Assembly: GCF_900637855.1 (NCBI RefSeq)
Contig: NZ_LR134440.1
Coordinates: forward strand, 930,001-994,000
Reading direction: 5' to 3'
Length of the DNA stretch: 64,000 nucleotides
DNA from: Neisseria animaloris
GTDB taxonomy: Bacteria; Pseudomonadota; Gammaproteobacteria; Burkholderiales; Neisseriaceae
The notes under the pieces are model-generated. The model was not told the origin of the DNA, did not search any database, and saw only the letters and a program-made list of their open reading frames with translations. Within the stretch, counting starts at the first letter, position 1; the number at the start of each line of letters is the position of its first letter. This document shows positions 20,987 to 27,956 of this stretch, one piece after another. Position numbers and translations under genes: made by a program.

Positions 20987-21728
20987 ATGGAAAGATACGC
21001 TTTGAGTGATGAGTCTTACAGTAAACTATGGGATATAAAAAAGACTACTGAATTTAATAAGGCATTATCGTCTTTGGCATTTAATGCAGAAGCTATATTG
21101 CGTAGAACATTCTATAACTTTAAATGTAACGATGGAGAATATTTTTGGCATCAAAAAACACAAACTGAAATGCTTGAAATCGAAAAAGAATGTAACAAAG
21201 CAATAGAGCTATTCGAGGAAAGAGAAGGGGAACCATACAATTACCGGACTTTCTGTTTTCCAGTAACAGAGGGATTAGCTTTTGAGCAAAACTGGAAAAC
21301 GATTGTTGAAATGCAACATTTCATAACAACTAAAGCTATTTATGATTATGTTTCAGAATTTGAACATAGAACTTTTGAAGATAATTTTTATGAACTTCAA
21401 TCAGTTGCCAATTTAATAACAGAATCTATCGTTTTAATTAATATAGAACGAGAGGAAGGAGAAATTGGCATGGAAAAAGTTATAGAAAATGCCCGTAAAG
21501 CAGGTTGTGCTAAGCAAAGCCCTTATCAAAAGGCTGGCACAATTGCCGCAGTAAATGAATTATTAAAAGAAAAAAAAAGAGCTACTCAACCAACGTGGCG
21601 GGAAAGCCGCATTAAACAGAATGATTCTTGACCTTATTGCACATGGGGATATTCCCGCGCCTAGTACCCCCGTAAAAGAAACAGTTGATTCATGGATAGA
21701 TAACTTCAAAAATACCCAAATCAACTAG
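20987..21728 (+). pseudogene. Unknown element-encoded protein, C-terminus out of frame across a run of nine A
   Basis: As written the frame gives 214 residues (20987-21631): aromatic- and Glu-rich, low GC, unlike its neighbours, without signal or membrane segment. At 21570-21578 there are nine A; with eight, the frame continues as KELLNQRGGKAALNRMILDLIAHGD, then IPAPSTPVKETVDSWIDNF, to TAG at 21726-21728 (about 246 residues). That tail looks like a real protein, whereas the written end (RATQPTWRESRIKQNDS) does not. It may be a recent mutation, a phase-variable switch or a sequencing error. The place beside the integrase is where satellites often carry accessory or defence genes; the function is unknown. 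Confidence 0.6.
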
Positions 21729-21768
21729 CTGATTTACCCAAATCAACATGCTATTTCAGGAAATCAAC
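21713..21768. repeat. Short direct repeats upstream of the AlpA gene
   Basis: TACCCAAATCAAC occurs at 21713-21725 and 21735-21747 (22 bases apart), with a third partial copy AAATCAAC at 21761-21768. They could be binding sites for a regulator such as AlpA, but the first copy is also the end of the shifted coding frame. Confidence 0.45.
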
Positions 21769-21784
21769 AAGTTACTTCATTTAA

Positions 21785-21812
21785 ACCGCCTCATGAGGGC
21801 GGTATCTTTTTG
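21785..21812 (+). terminator. Terminator behind the unknown element gene
   Basis: ACCGCC/GGCGGT stem (21785-21790 with 21798-21803) followed by ATCTTTTT. Confidence 0.7.
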
Positions 21813-21857
21813 CCATAATTTTCAACCACGCCTTATCAGGAAGGAAGCAATTTACTT

Positions 21858-22064
21858 ATGGCAACCATCTTACGACAACAAGAAGTAACCAAACGTCTTG
21901 GCATTTCATCAAGCACGCTTTGGTATCGTCTCGACCCCAAGAACCGCCGCCACGACCCCGATATGCCCCGCCCGTTTAAGTTGTCCGGCAGCGGTAACGC
22001 GATCGGCTGGCTGGAAAGCGAAATAGACGACTATATCGCCAAACAAGCGGCTAAACGTATCTAA
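21858..22064 (+). CDS. alpA: AlpA-family transcriptional regulator
   Basis: 68 residues, the usual AlpA size. MerR-like HTH: ILRQQEVTKRLGISSSTLWYRL, followed by the region PRPFKLSGSGNAIGWLESEIDDYIA, where family members read P-x-x-x-x-L-x-x-x-x-x-G-W-x-x-x-E-I-x-x-W. AlpA-type proteins activate integrase and other genes of prophages and satellites. A GGAAGGAAG box lies 11 bases upstream of ATG. It is followed within 15 bases by the next HTH gene. Confidence 0.9.
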   Translation: MATILRQQEVTKRLGISSSTLWYRLDPKNRRHDPDMPRPFKLSGSGNAIGWLESEIDDYIAKQAAKRI

Positions 22065-22076
22065 AGGGGGCAAATC

Positions 22077-22373
22077 ATGAAAAACGAAACCGCCCAAAAC
22101 GCACAAAGCATTTCAGACGGCATCAATCCCCCAAAATCAGGCCGCCATTATGCCCCGTTTGAGCCTGATTCACAATGCGGCGAAATCCTGAACCATATCC
22201 GCACCCACGGCAGCATCACGAGCTACGAAGCCTCACAAATGGACATCATGGGCTTTCAGGCGCGTATCTATGACTTGCGCCATGCAGGTTATCCCGTTGT
22301 CTGCACCATGCAGCCGCATATCAATAAACGCGGCAGAACCGTTAAACGCGGTATCTACACGCTGGCAAACTAA
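22077..22373 (+). CDS. Helix-turn-helix protein of phage/satellite type
   Basis: 98 residues. After a disordered N-terminus the core CGEILNHIRTHGSITSYEASQMDIMGFQARIYDLRHAGYPV is a small winged helix seen in many phage and island proteins (helix-turn-helix domain of the HTH_39 kind), ending KRGIYTLAN. Probably a DNA-binding regulator of the element. RBS AAAGGGGG sits upstream. The frame runs through a reversed uptake word (TTTCAGACGGCATC near 22110) coding ISDGI. Confidence 0.82.
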   Translation: MKNETAQNAQSISDGINPPKSGRHYAPFEPDSQCGEILNHIRTHGSITSYEASQMDIMGFQARIYDLRHAGYPVVCTMQPHINKRGRTVKRGIYTLAN

Positions 22374-22388
22374 AAAGGAAAGTAAAAA

Positions 22389-23087
22389 ATGGATTTTCAA
22401 TATACAAAACAAACACTTGAAACAAGAAAAGAATTATTTGCACAAGCACAAAAGCAGATGGAAGAACTGGATGCTCAAATAGCAGCAACAGAAACAGGCG
22501 CGGCGGCAGCAAAAGAAACCGTTGCCGAAGCCGAGCATTTACGCAGCGAACGGAAAAGCCTTTTTGCCCGCCTGCTTTCAATAGGCAAGACCGATTTTGA
22601 AAACAGCGAAGTAAAAGAGCTTGACGCGGCCATTGCCGCCAAGAGAGACCAAGCCGACCGGGCGGCCGATATTTTGGCAGCGCAATCCGAGCTTTTAGAG
22701 CGTCTGTATGCCGAGCGTTTGGAACTGGCAAACCGCATTGAAGAATTGCGCCGTTTATTGCTTGGATCGCAATATGAAATGTTTGCCGCCGAAATCGAGA
22801 ATGAGCATATTCCCGAATATCTGAAAGCGGCGGAAGCGTTTGCACAGGCCGCCGCCAAGCTGGCCGGATATGGTAAAGCCGCCGCCATGATGCGCGATAA
22901 GCTGATTGAAAGCGGTATCAGGACAACCGCCCCCGCTTACGGGCAGCACATACCCGCCCGCGCCGTTGATTTACGCATTGACGGCTTTAATTTACAGCAG
23001 CGGGAAGACGGCAGCCATAACGGTGTTTTCGATGTTTCCGGCCAAGTAGATCAATACTGCAAAGAAGCGATGAAAAACGCGCAGTAA
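22389..23087 (+). CDS. Coiled-coil protein of unknown function
   Basis: 232 residues. Residues 5-125 are almost wholly helical, Ala/Glu/Arg/Lys-rich with heptad spacing (LETRKELFAQAQKQMEELDAQ type), so a long coiled coil. A globular C-terminal part follows (about 130-232) with ARAVDLRIDGFNLQQREDGSHNG and VDQYCKEAM. I recognise no family. It lies directly upstream of the terminase small subunit gene, so a structural or packaging-related role is possible, but this is inferred only from position. Confidence 0.75.
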   Translation: MDFQYTKQTLETRKELFAQAQKQMEELDAQIAATETGAAAAKETVAEAEHLRSERKSLFARLLSIGKTDFENSEVKELDAAIAAKRDQADRAADILAAQSELLERLYAERLELANRIEELRRLLLGSQYEMFAAEIENEHIPEYLKAAEAFAQAAAKLAGYGKAAAMMRDKLIESGIRTTAPAYGQHIPARAVDLRIDGFNLQQREDGSHNGVFDVSGQVDQYCKEAMKNAQ

Positions 23088-23173
23088 GACATTGCCCATA
23101 CCCGACACTATACGCAGGCCGCGCAAACGCCCTATAACGCGCACGATGGCGGCTTGCTGAAAGGATATATACC

Positions 23174-23698
23174 ATGACACCGAAACAGGAACACTTTGCC
23201 CGTCTGTTTGTGGAAACAGGCAATGCAAGCGAAGCATACCGGCAGGCATACAACGCCGAAAACATGAAGCCCGAAACGATAACCAACGAAGCCTATAAAC
23301 TGCTTCAAGACCCCGATATTACCGCGATGATTGACGGCTTAAAGGCGGAACACAGGGCAAGACACGCAGTAACCGTGGACGATGTAATTGCAGAGCTTGA
23401 GCAGGCGCGGCAGAAAGCATTAAACGCACCGACACCACAATCAGGAGCCGCCGTCTCCGCATCAATGGGCAAAGCAAAGATTTTAGGCTTGATTGTGGAT
23501 AAGGCGGAAATTGCCGATACCACGCCGCCGAAACCCGAACCTTTCCGGCTTGATGAAAGCGAAGTAAGGGCGGTGATCGATTTATTCGGGGAGAAAGAAA
23601 AATCGGCCACCATTGCAGACTTGGAAGCCATCGTAGGAAACAGCGCGGAAAAAATCGGACTGGCCGCCGTGATGTTGTATGTACAGCACTTGATATAG
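23174..23698 (+). CDS. terS: Terminase small subunit
   Basis: 174 residues. N-terminal HTH of the Terminase_2 kind: MTPKQEHFARLFVETGNASEAYRQAYNAENMKPETI, then NEAYKLLQDPDITAMIDGL. A second half includes VDDVIAELEQARQKAL and ASMGKAKILGLIVDKAEI, as in phage P22-like small subunits. TerS picks the DNA to be packaged. There is no large subunit or capsid gene here. In satellites a private TerS redirects a helper phage's packaging machine to satellite DNA; that is the likely job here. AAAGGA box before ATG. Confidence 0.85.
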   Translation: MTPKQEHFARLFVETGNASEAYRQAYNAENMKPETITNEAYKLLQDPDITAMIDGLKAEHRARHAVTVDDVIAELEQARQKALNAPTPQSGAAVSASMGKAKILGLIVDKAEIADTTPPKPEPFRLDESEVRAVIDLFGEKEKSATIADLEAIVGNSAEKIGLAAVMLYVQHLI

Positions 23699-23729
23699 CA
23701 CTTTATACAACACCGGCCAAACAAAACCA

Positions 23730-23758
23730 TTGACAGCTTGAGCATTGAGAATTAAATT
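23730..23758 (+). promoter_or_regulatory. Promoter of the replication/immunity operon
   Basis: Consensus TTGACA (23730-23735), 17-bp spacer, TAAATT (23753-23758). Start of transcription would fall near 23765, right at the first antisense target (CTCTCTC). It has the place of the P4 leader promoter relative to the C4-like RNA. Confidence 0.65.
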
Positions 23759-23764
23759 ACAGAT

Positions 23765-23784
23765 TCTCTCTCAAATTTGTATAG
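23765..23784 (+). promoter_or_regulatory. Upstream C4-RNA target site
   Basis: TCTCTCTC (23765-23772), 6 nt, GTATAG (23779-23784). Both blocks are complementary, in antiparallel order, to GAGAGAG (23917-23923) and CTATAC (23907-23912) in the C4-like RNA. Confidence 0.6.
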
Positions 23785-23789
23785 CCCTT

Positions 23790-23815
23790 ATCAGCAGGGT
23801 AAACGCTGATTTTTT
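23790..23815 (+). terminator. Intrinsic terminator inside the operon leader
   Basis: ATCAGC/GCTGAT stem (23790-23795 with 23805-23810), 9-nt loop, six T. It lies between the promoter and the first protein gene, so it must be bypassed for expression. A DUS (TTTTCAGACGGCCT) lies shortly after, at 23845-23858. Confidence 0.7.
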
Positions 23816-23872
23816 CACGCCAAAATTTCACATTGAGCGGCCATTTTCAGACGGCCTATCAAGTCAAGTTAT

Positions 23873-23930
23873 GGCGGTGTCTGCCAACCGTAAGGCGCAG
23901 GCTGGACTATACACCAGAGAGAGCACCGCC
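23873..23930 (+). ncRNA. C4-like antisense RNA (phage P4/P1 immunity RNA family)
   Basis: The 58-nt core is closed by a perfect 7-bp stem, GGCGGTG (23873-23879) with CACCGCC (23924-23930). Inside are CCGTAAGG (a stem capped by a GNRA-like loop) and the CCAACC/GGCTGG region. CTATAC (23907-23912), ACCA, GAGAGAG (23917-23923) are antisense to two target sites, one before and one after the RNA. The wording GGCTGGACT...CACC...GCACCGCCCCCTAATGGGTTT is what I know from C4 RNA regions of P4-like elements. In P4 this RNA is cut from the leader and shuts off the replication operon by base pairing. The ends of the mature RNA are unknown. Confidence 0.7.
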
Positions 23931-23948
23931 CCCTAATGGGTTTCTTAA

Positions 23949-23965
23949 TCTCAAAAGTATAGGAG
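23949..23965 (+). promoter_or_regulatory. Downstream C4-RNA target overlapping a ribosome-binding site
   Basis: TCTC (23949-23952), 4 nt, GTATAG (23957-23962), running into the AGGAG box (23961-23965) of the 70-residue ORF. The spacing equals that of the complementary blocks in the C4-like RNA (CTATAC, 4 nt, GAGA), so pairing would cover the binding site. Confidence 0.6.
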
Positions 23966-23973
23966 CATTCAAA

Positions 23974-24186
23974 ATGCAAAAAACTCAAACCACGCCACAA
24001 GTGCAAAATCCCCAAACCGTACAATTCATTGCCCGCATTGCCGTTCCCGCTGCCTGCTATCCCGAACTGGACGCTACCGGCTGCAAATGGCTTTCACTTG
24101 GCAAATTTGCCGACAGACAGGCCGCAGAGCAGGCCGTTAAAGCCTATCCCAAGCCTTACGACGCCTACCTGATTCAACAGGCATAA
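23974..24186 (+). CDS. Small ORF at the head of the satellite replication operon
   Basis: 70 residues from ATG 23974 with a strong AGGAG box 8 bases upstream. Hydrophilic N-terminus rich in Gln/Thr/Pro, then VQFIARIAVPAACYPELDATGCKWLSLGKFADRQAAEQAVKAYPKPYDAYLIQQ. No family recognised. Its place, directly under the antisense-RNA target and ahead of the primase, is that of the small first genes (kil/eta) in the P4 operon. Translation of such a gene usually decides whether transcription goes on; here that is inferred from the layout. Confidence 0.72.
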   Translation: MQKTQTTPQVQNPQTVQFIARIAVPAACYPELDATGCKWLSLGKFADRQAAEQAVKAYPKPYDAYLIQQA

Positions 24187-24295
24187 CCCCCTTTTGTTAT
24201 TCCCCCAGCTTTGCCCCGCGCGGGCAAGGCGGGGTAAGTGCAACCTTTTTTCAGGCGGGTATCGAGATAAGGCCGTCTGAAACGGAGCAGACATC

Positions 24296-25003
24296 ATGAA
24301 TAACCGCCGTTACGACCTATCCGACCTGAAAGCCGCCGCACATGGCCGCTGGCCTGAAATTCATGCCGCACTTGGTGTGCCTGCCGAGCTACTCAACACC
24401 CGTAAACACCAGCCCTGCCCCTATTGCGGCGGCAAAGACCGTTACCGCTATACCGACTATCAAGGCACGGGCGCATTTATCTGCAACCAATGCACCCCCG
24501 ACGGCGGCAGCGGTTTTGACTTGCTTATGCTGGTGTTTGGTTACGACTTTGCCAACGCAGCCAACGAAACCGCCGCTTTATTGGGTTTTTCAGACGGCCA
24601 AGCAACGCAACATCAGCCCCGCGCCCCGTTACCGCCTGCCAAGCCTGCCGCCCAACCGAAAGACAAACAGGCCGCCTTGCTTGCCCTATGGCACGAAGCG
24701 CAGCCCATCAACAGCCAAGACCCCGCCGCGCAATATCTGCACGGGCGCGGCATACCTGATACCGCTTTTCAGACGGCCTTAAATATCCGCTATCACCCCG
24801 CATTACCCCTATGGGCAACCGACACCGACGGACAAACGGCCAAACCGCTGTTAATCGGTTATTTCCCCACCAAGACGGCCGCCAAAAAGGAAATTGCCGA
24901 GCGTAGGGAAAAGCGGCCTGATTTACTGTTTCTGATACTGGAAACCAACGCCGATCCGCGTGCGGCCGTGTATCAGAAGTTTGCCGACGCGCTGGAGCAG
25001 TAA
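24296..25003 (+). CDS. Truncated P4-type primase (zinc-binding N-terminal part)
   Basis: 235 residues. The N-terminus is the zinc ribbon of P4 alpha-type primases: CPYCGGKDRYRYTDYQGTGAFICNQC (near residues 41-66), GGSGFDLLMLVFG, then the linker and AAQYLHGRGIPDTAFQ, LNIRYHPALPLW and PLLIGYF. At that point family members go on into the catalytic primase core and a helicase, but here the sequence changes to KTAAKKEIAERREKRPDLLFLILETNADPRAAVYQK and stops. Full P4 alpha is over 700 residues. So it is either a truncated remnant or a small primer/loader protein. RBS GGAG precedes the ATG. Two reversed uptake words are read as coding sequence (FSDGQ, FQTAL). Confidence 0.8.
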   Translation: MNNRRYDLSDLKAAAHGRWPEIHAALGVPAELLNTRKHQPCPYCGGKDRYRYTDYQGTGAFICNQCTPDGGSGFDLLMLVFGYDFANAANETAALLGFSDGQATQHQPRAPLPPAKPAAQPKDKQAALLALWHEAQPINSQDPAAQYLHGRGIPDTAFQTALNIRYHPALPLWATDTDGQTAKPLLIGYFPTKTAAKKEIAERREKRPDLLFLILETNADPRAAVYQKFADALEQ

Positions 25004-25042
25004 GGCCGTCTGAAAAAACGCCAACCGAAAAGGAATGGAAAT

Positions 25043-25468
25043 ATGGCAAGACGACATCAAAGGGGCAAGCGCACAATCCGACCATATCGGCAGCTACCGG
25101 TAGAAGTAATCCGCGCCCCGCAATTTCGAGCATTGAGCGGCACCGCCGTAAAAGTGCTGTTGTATCTGTTATCGCAATATACAGGCAGTAACAACGGCAA
25201 TTTACAGGCGGGTCAGACAGAAGCCGCCTCTGCTGAAATAGGCGTTTCCAGCAGAGCAGTAAAGGCAGCTATTAAAGAACTGAAAGATACAGGCTTCATC
25301 ACAGTAAGCAGACAAGGCGGAAAGAACCGATGCAGCCTATACGCCCTAACCTTTTTTGCCGTTGACGATTGCGGGGGCATATTGGATATACCGGCCACCC
25401 ACACGTTTACGGACGATTGGAAAAAGCCGTCTGAAAACGAGCTTGCGAGTTTCGCCAAAACAGTTTGA
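25043..25468 (+). CDS. Winged-helix protein, likely replication or regulation of the satellite
   Basis: 141 residues from ATG 25043 with an AAAGGAATGG box. The basic start (ARRHQRGKRTIRPYRQLPVEVIRAP) is followed by a winged HTH: FRALSGTAVKVLLYLLSQYTG, TEAASAEIGVSSRAVKAAIKELKDTGFITVSRQGGKNRCSLYALTFFAVDD. This pattern (kill-or-copy HTH before a beta wing) is common in plasmid and island replication initiators. It lies behind the primase fragment and ahead of the repeat-rich tail. Assigning it as an initiator is inference. Confidence 0.75.
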   Translation: MARRHQRGKRTIRPYRQLPVEVIRAPQFRALSGTAVKVLLYLLSQYTGSNNGNLQAGQTEAASAEIGVSSRAVKAAIKELKDTGFITVSRQGGKNRCSLYALTFFAVDDCGGILDIPATHTFTDDWKKPSENELASFAKTV

Positions 25469-25488
25469 GATGTTAACATTTGCTAACA

Positions 25489-25519
25489 ACACCAGCCCTT
25501 GCCGCTGGTGTTTTTTTAT
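25489..25519 (+). terminator. Terminator of the satellite replication operon
   Basis: ACACCAGC/GCTGGTGT stem with a loop of about 8 nt followed by TTTTTTT, 20 bases past the stop of the winged-helix gene. Confidence 0.85.
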
Positions 25520-25597
25520 CCGTAATACGCTATTGGATTGTTTCAGACAATACAAAGTAGTAACATAGATACAAACACAAAAGAAAGGAGCGACATC

Positions 25598-25870
25598 ATG
25601 GCAGCCATCATGACGAGCAGGGAATTTAACCAACACACGAGCCGCGCCATGCGTGAAGCAGACAATGCCCCGTTAACCATAACCAACAGGGGGAAGCCCG
25701 CATTGGTTTTATTGAGCTACGCCGAATATCAAAAGCTGGCAGGAAAGCCCCGAAATGCCCTAGAAGCATTAACGCCTTCCCCCGATCTATCGGCAGAATT
25801 GGAAAAAATAGATTTTGAAATACCGCCGCGCAGCAAAGCACAACGGCGGGAAGTGGATTTTGGGGAGTAA
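25598..25870 (+). CDS. Phd/YefM-type antitoxin
   Basis: 90 residues from ATG 25598 with a strong AAAGGAG box. Phd family core: TSREFNQHTSRAMREADNAPLTITNRGKPALVLLSYAEYQKL, ending in a flexible acidic/basic tail (FEIPPRSKAQRREVDFGE) that would wrap the toxin. It binds its own promoter and neutralises the PIN toxin encoded 2 bases downstream. Such pairs hold mobile elements in the population. Confidence 0.93.
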   Translation: MAAIMTSREFNQHTSRAMREADNAPLTITNRGKPALVLLSYAEYQKLAGKPRNALEALTPSPDLSAELEKIDFEIPPRSKAQRREVDFGE

Positions 25871-25872
25871 CC

Positions 25873-26289
25873 GTGTATTTACTGGATACCAACATAATCA
25901 GTGAAACGCGCCGCCCAAATAGAGTGAACAGCGGAGTAAAAGCATGGCTGGAATCAACAGATGCCGCGATGCTTTACACCAGCGCAATAAACATCATGGA
26001 GCTTGAACGGGGCATATTACGCATGGAACGCAAAGACCAAGTACAAGGGCAGGTATTGCGGGCATGGCTTGAACAAACCGTGAAGCCCACGTTTGAAAAC
26101 CGCATTTTGCCGATAGATGAAACCACCGCCGCCATTTGCGCCCGATTGCACACCCCAGACCCCGCACCCGAAAACGACGCGTGGATAGCAGCGGCGGCCA
26201 TACAGCACCGCTTGATATTGGTAACACGCAATACCGCCGACTTTGCCCATACCGGCGCAAGGGTGTTTAATCCCTTTGATGCCGTCTGA
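25873..26289 (+). CDS. PIN-domain ribonuclease toxin (VapC/FitB-like)
   Basis: 138 residues starting with GTG 25873, two bases after the antitoxin stop. PIN acidic residues: D5 in LLDTNIIS, E46 in INIMELERG, D-E-N-D in PAPENDAWIAAAA, and the late TRNTADFAHTG motif. VapC/FitB toxins cut RNA (often tRNA). The last codons GAT-GCC-GTC-TGA are the uptake word ATGCCGTCTGAA, so the uptake sequence provides the C-terminal AV and the stop codon. Confidence 0.93.
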   Translation: MYLLDTNIISETRRPNRVNSGVKAWLESTDAAMLYTSAINIMELERGILRMERKDQVQGQVLRAWLEQTVKPTFENRILPIDETTAAICARLHTPDPAPENDAWIAAAAIQHRLILVTRNTADFAHTGARVFNPFDAV

Positions 26290-26633
26290 AATATCGGCAG
26301 CCCGATTTAATCCCCCGAAGACCGTCTAAACAAGGGCGGTTTTTTATGCCCCTATTTTGCATTTACAGCGCGTTTCCCCTTTCAGACGTCCTTACCCCTT
26401 ATCCAAGCAGATAACGCCCCGTACAGAGCAGATTTACCCCGTTGCAGACACGGAGCGGGGAATTTTTTGACCCGTAAAAAAGCACAAAGGGATACCGATA
26501 CCGCTTATCCGAAAAAACGAGCCGATGATAATTTAATGACATATTGGAATATGTGAAGCAAACACATCAACAACCGCCAAATGCAGAATCAACATTGCTT
26601 AAAAAACAGGCGAAACACCAGCAGAAAATAGGG

Positions 26634-26717
26634 CAGATTGTTGACAATTTTTCCTATCTTCCAGTCGAAAACCATCCCTGCTTCGAGATGATTTTGCGGA
26701 CAGATTGTCAACAATTT
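26634..26717. repeat. Pair of palindromic operator-like words
   Basis: CAGATTGTTGACAATTT (26634-26650) and CAGATTGTCAACAATTT (26701-26717): 17 bases, 15 identical, each with an inner ATTGT/ACAAT palindrome, 67 bases apart. Confidence 0.6.
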
Positions 26718-26749
26718 AGGGTCAATTCATTCAAAATTAATTAATTCTT

Positions 26750-26885
26750 GATGGGTACTTTTTGCAATAATAAGGGTACTTTTTACCCATCACCTGCTTA
26801 AAAATTAAGCAAAAAGGCGTTTTGATGGGTATTTTTTACCCAAGTCATGCCATTTTTACCCCCTTTTGATAGGTACTTTTTACCC
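26750..26885. repeat. Iteron-like palindrome cluster
   Basis: GGGTACTTTTT (26753-26763, half), GGGTACTTTTTACCC (26774-26788), GGGTATTTTTTACCC (26827-26841), half-site TTTTTACCCC (26853-26862) and AGGTACTTTTTACCC (26871-26885). A separate 15-nt palindrome GCTTAAAAATTAAGC lies at 26796-26810. The AT-rich cluster resembles an iteron-type replication origin bound by an element-encoded initiator. Confidence 0.65.
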
Positions 26886-27883
26886 ACCTTTATAAATTAC
26901 CATACGCAGTATGGTTCTGATGGCGCAGCCTTAGCTTTTCGATTTTCAGTTTTTTTCAAAAAAAATACAGCGAAAATGCACGGGGGCGAAAATCGCCGAA
27001 ACTGAAAAATCCGAAAAAACGAAAAATCACAAAAACTTGAAAAACGGGCAAGCAGATTTTCAGACGGCCTGAAGACAGAAATACAGACAGGAAAACGGTC
27101 GGCCACAGCACAGGTTACCGCCTTGCAGACAACAGCATGAAGAAACAGGGGGAGAGAGCCGCCGCGCAGCGGGGGCAAAGGCATGGAGTTCCTAAGACGG
27201 CCAAACAGCCCACGGAGCCGGCAACCGTGCCATACAGACGGAGCGGAAACGGAAAGCCACCGTACCGATATTGCAGACGGGCAAGGCGGAGCGCACCCCT
27301 TGCAAAAGATGCGCCCCCTATCGGCAAAAACGCCGATACCCGCTATCGAATCTCTTACGTCCCTGCACCTGCAAATTCTGCACCTGCAAATTCTGCATTT
27401 TCAAAATCAATCCCATGTAAACGGCGGGGGCATTAAAATGTGAAGTAAACACATCAATTTAAATAAAGGCTGAAAATAAGCGCATAGATTAGATTTAATG
27501 GCTTTACTATGGATAGGTATTGCAAGGTGTTTGAAACGCAACCTGATGCGAAAATAGACGGCTTGCAGCGCATTTTGAAAATGGAGACGACGGCTCAACA
27601 CCCAAATGGCAGATTTACCCCCGAAGCGAAGACAAACCGCGTCAACTCATTCAGACGGCCTAAAAACGTCTTTCCCGTCTTGCCCGATTCTGCCATTCAG
27701 GCAAAATCAAATATTTGCAAAACAACCCCACGGCAAAACACAAACAGGGGGAGCGGAACAAGGGAAACGGAATTTTCTGACATATTGGCCGCGTGAATTT
27801 TCTGACCCGTAAAAAGGCAGGCATTTTTGCCTTTTCGCAAACAACACCAGTCCCGCCGCAAAACGCTTTGACCTTTGCAAAAT

Positions 27884-27905
27884 GTTGGTAAAATTGTTGG
27901 TAACT
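27884..27905. repeat. Putative integrase arm-type sites at the right end
   Basis: GTTGGTAAAATT (27884-27895) and TGTTGGTAACT (27895-27905) match, in part inverted, the words at 19714-19743 beside the integrase gene. Confidence 0.5.
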
Positions 27906-27956
27906 GAAAAATCAAATTTAAATAAATATAATATATTCAAAATATTAATTGAACGT

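Noticed and set aside
23833..24186. Longer 117-codon reading of the satellite small ORF
   Set aside because: The upstream part runs through an uptake word and the C4-like RNA; the ATG at 23974 has the AGGAG box, so the 70-residue version was kept.
25873..26289. FitAB system of Neisseria
   Set aside because: The toxin is FitB-like, but the partner is a Phd/YefM-type antitoxin, not the ribbon-helix-helix FitA.
26544..26744. 66-codon open frame near the repeats
   Set aside because: It is built largely of the palindromic repeats (two copies of CAGATTGT..ACAATTT fall in it), so it is more likely non-coding origin DNA.
27137..27443. Two overlapping open frames in the satellite tail
   Set aside because: No binding site, repetitive end (tandem 15-bp repeat), biased low-complexity composition and no family features.
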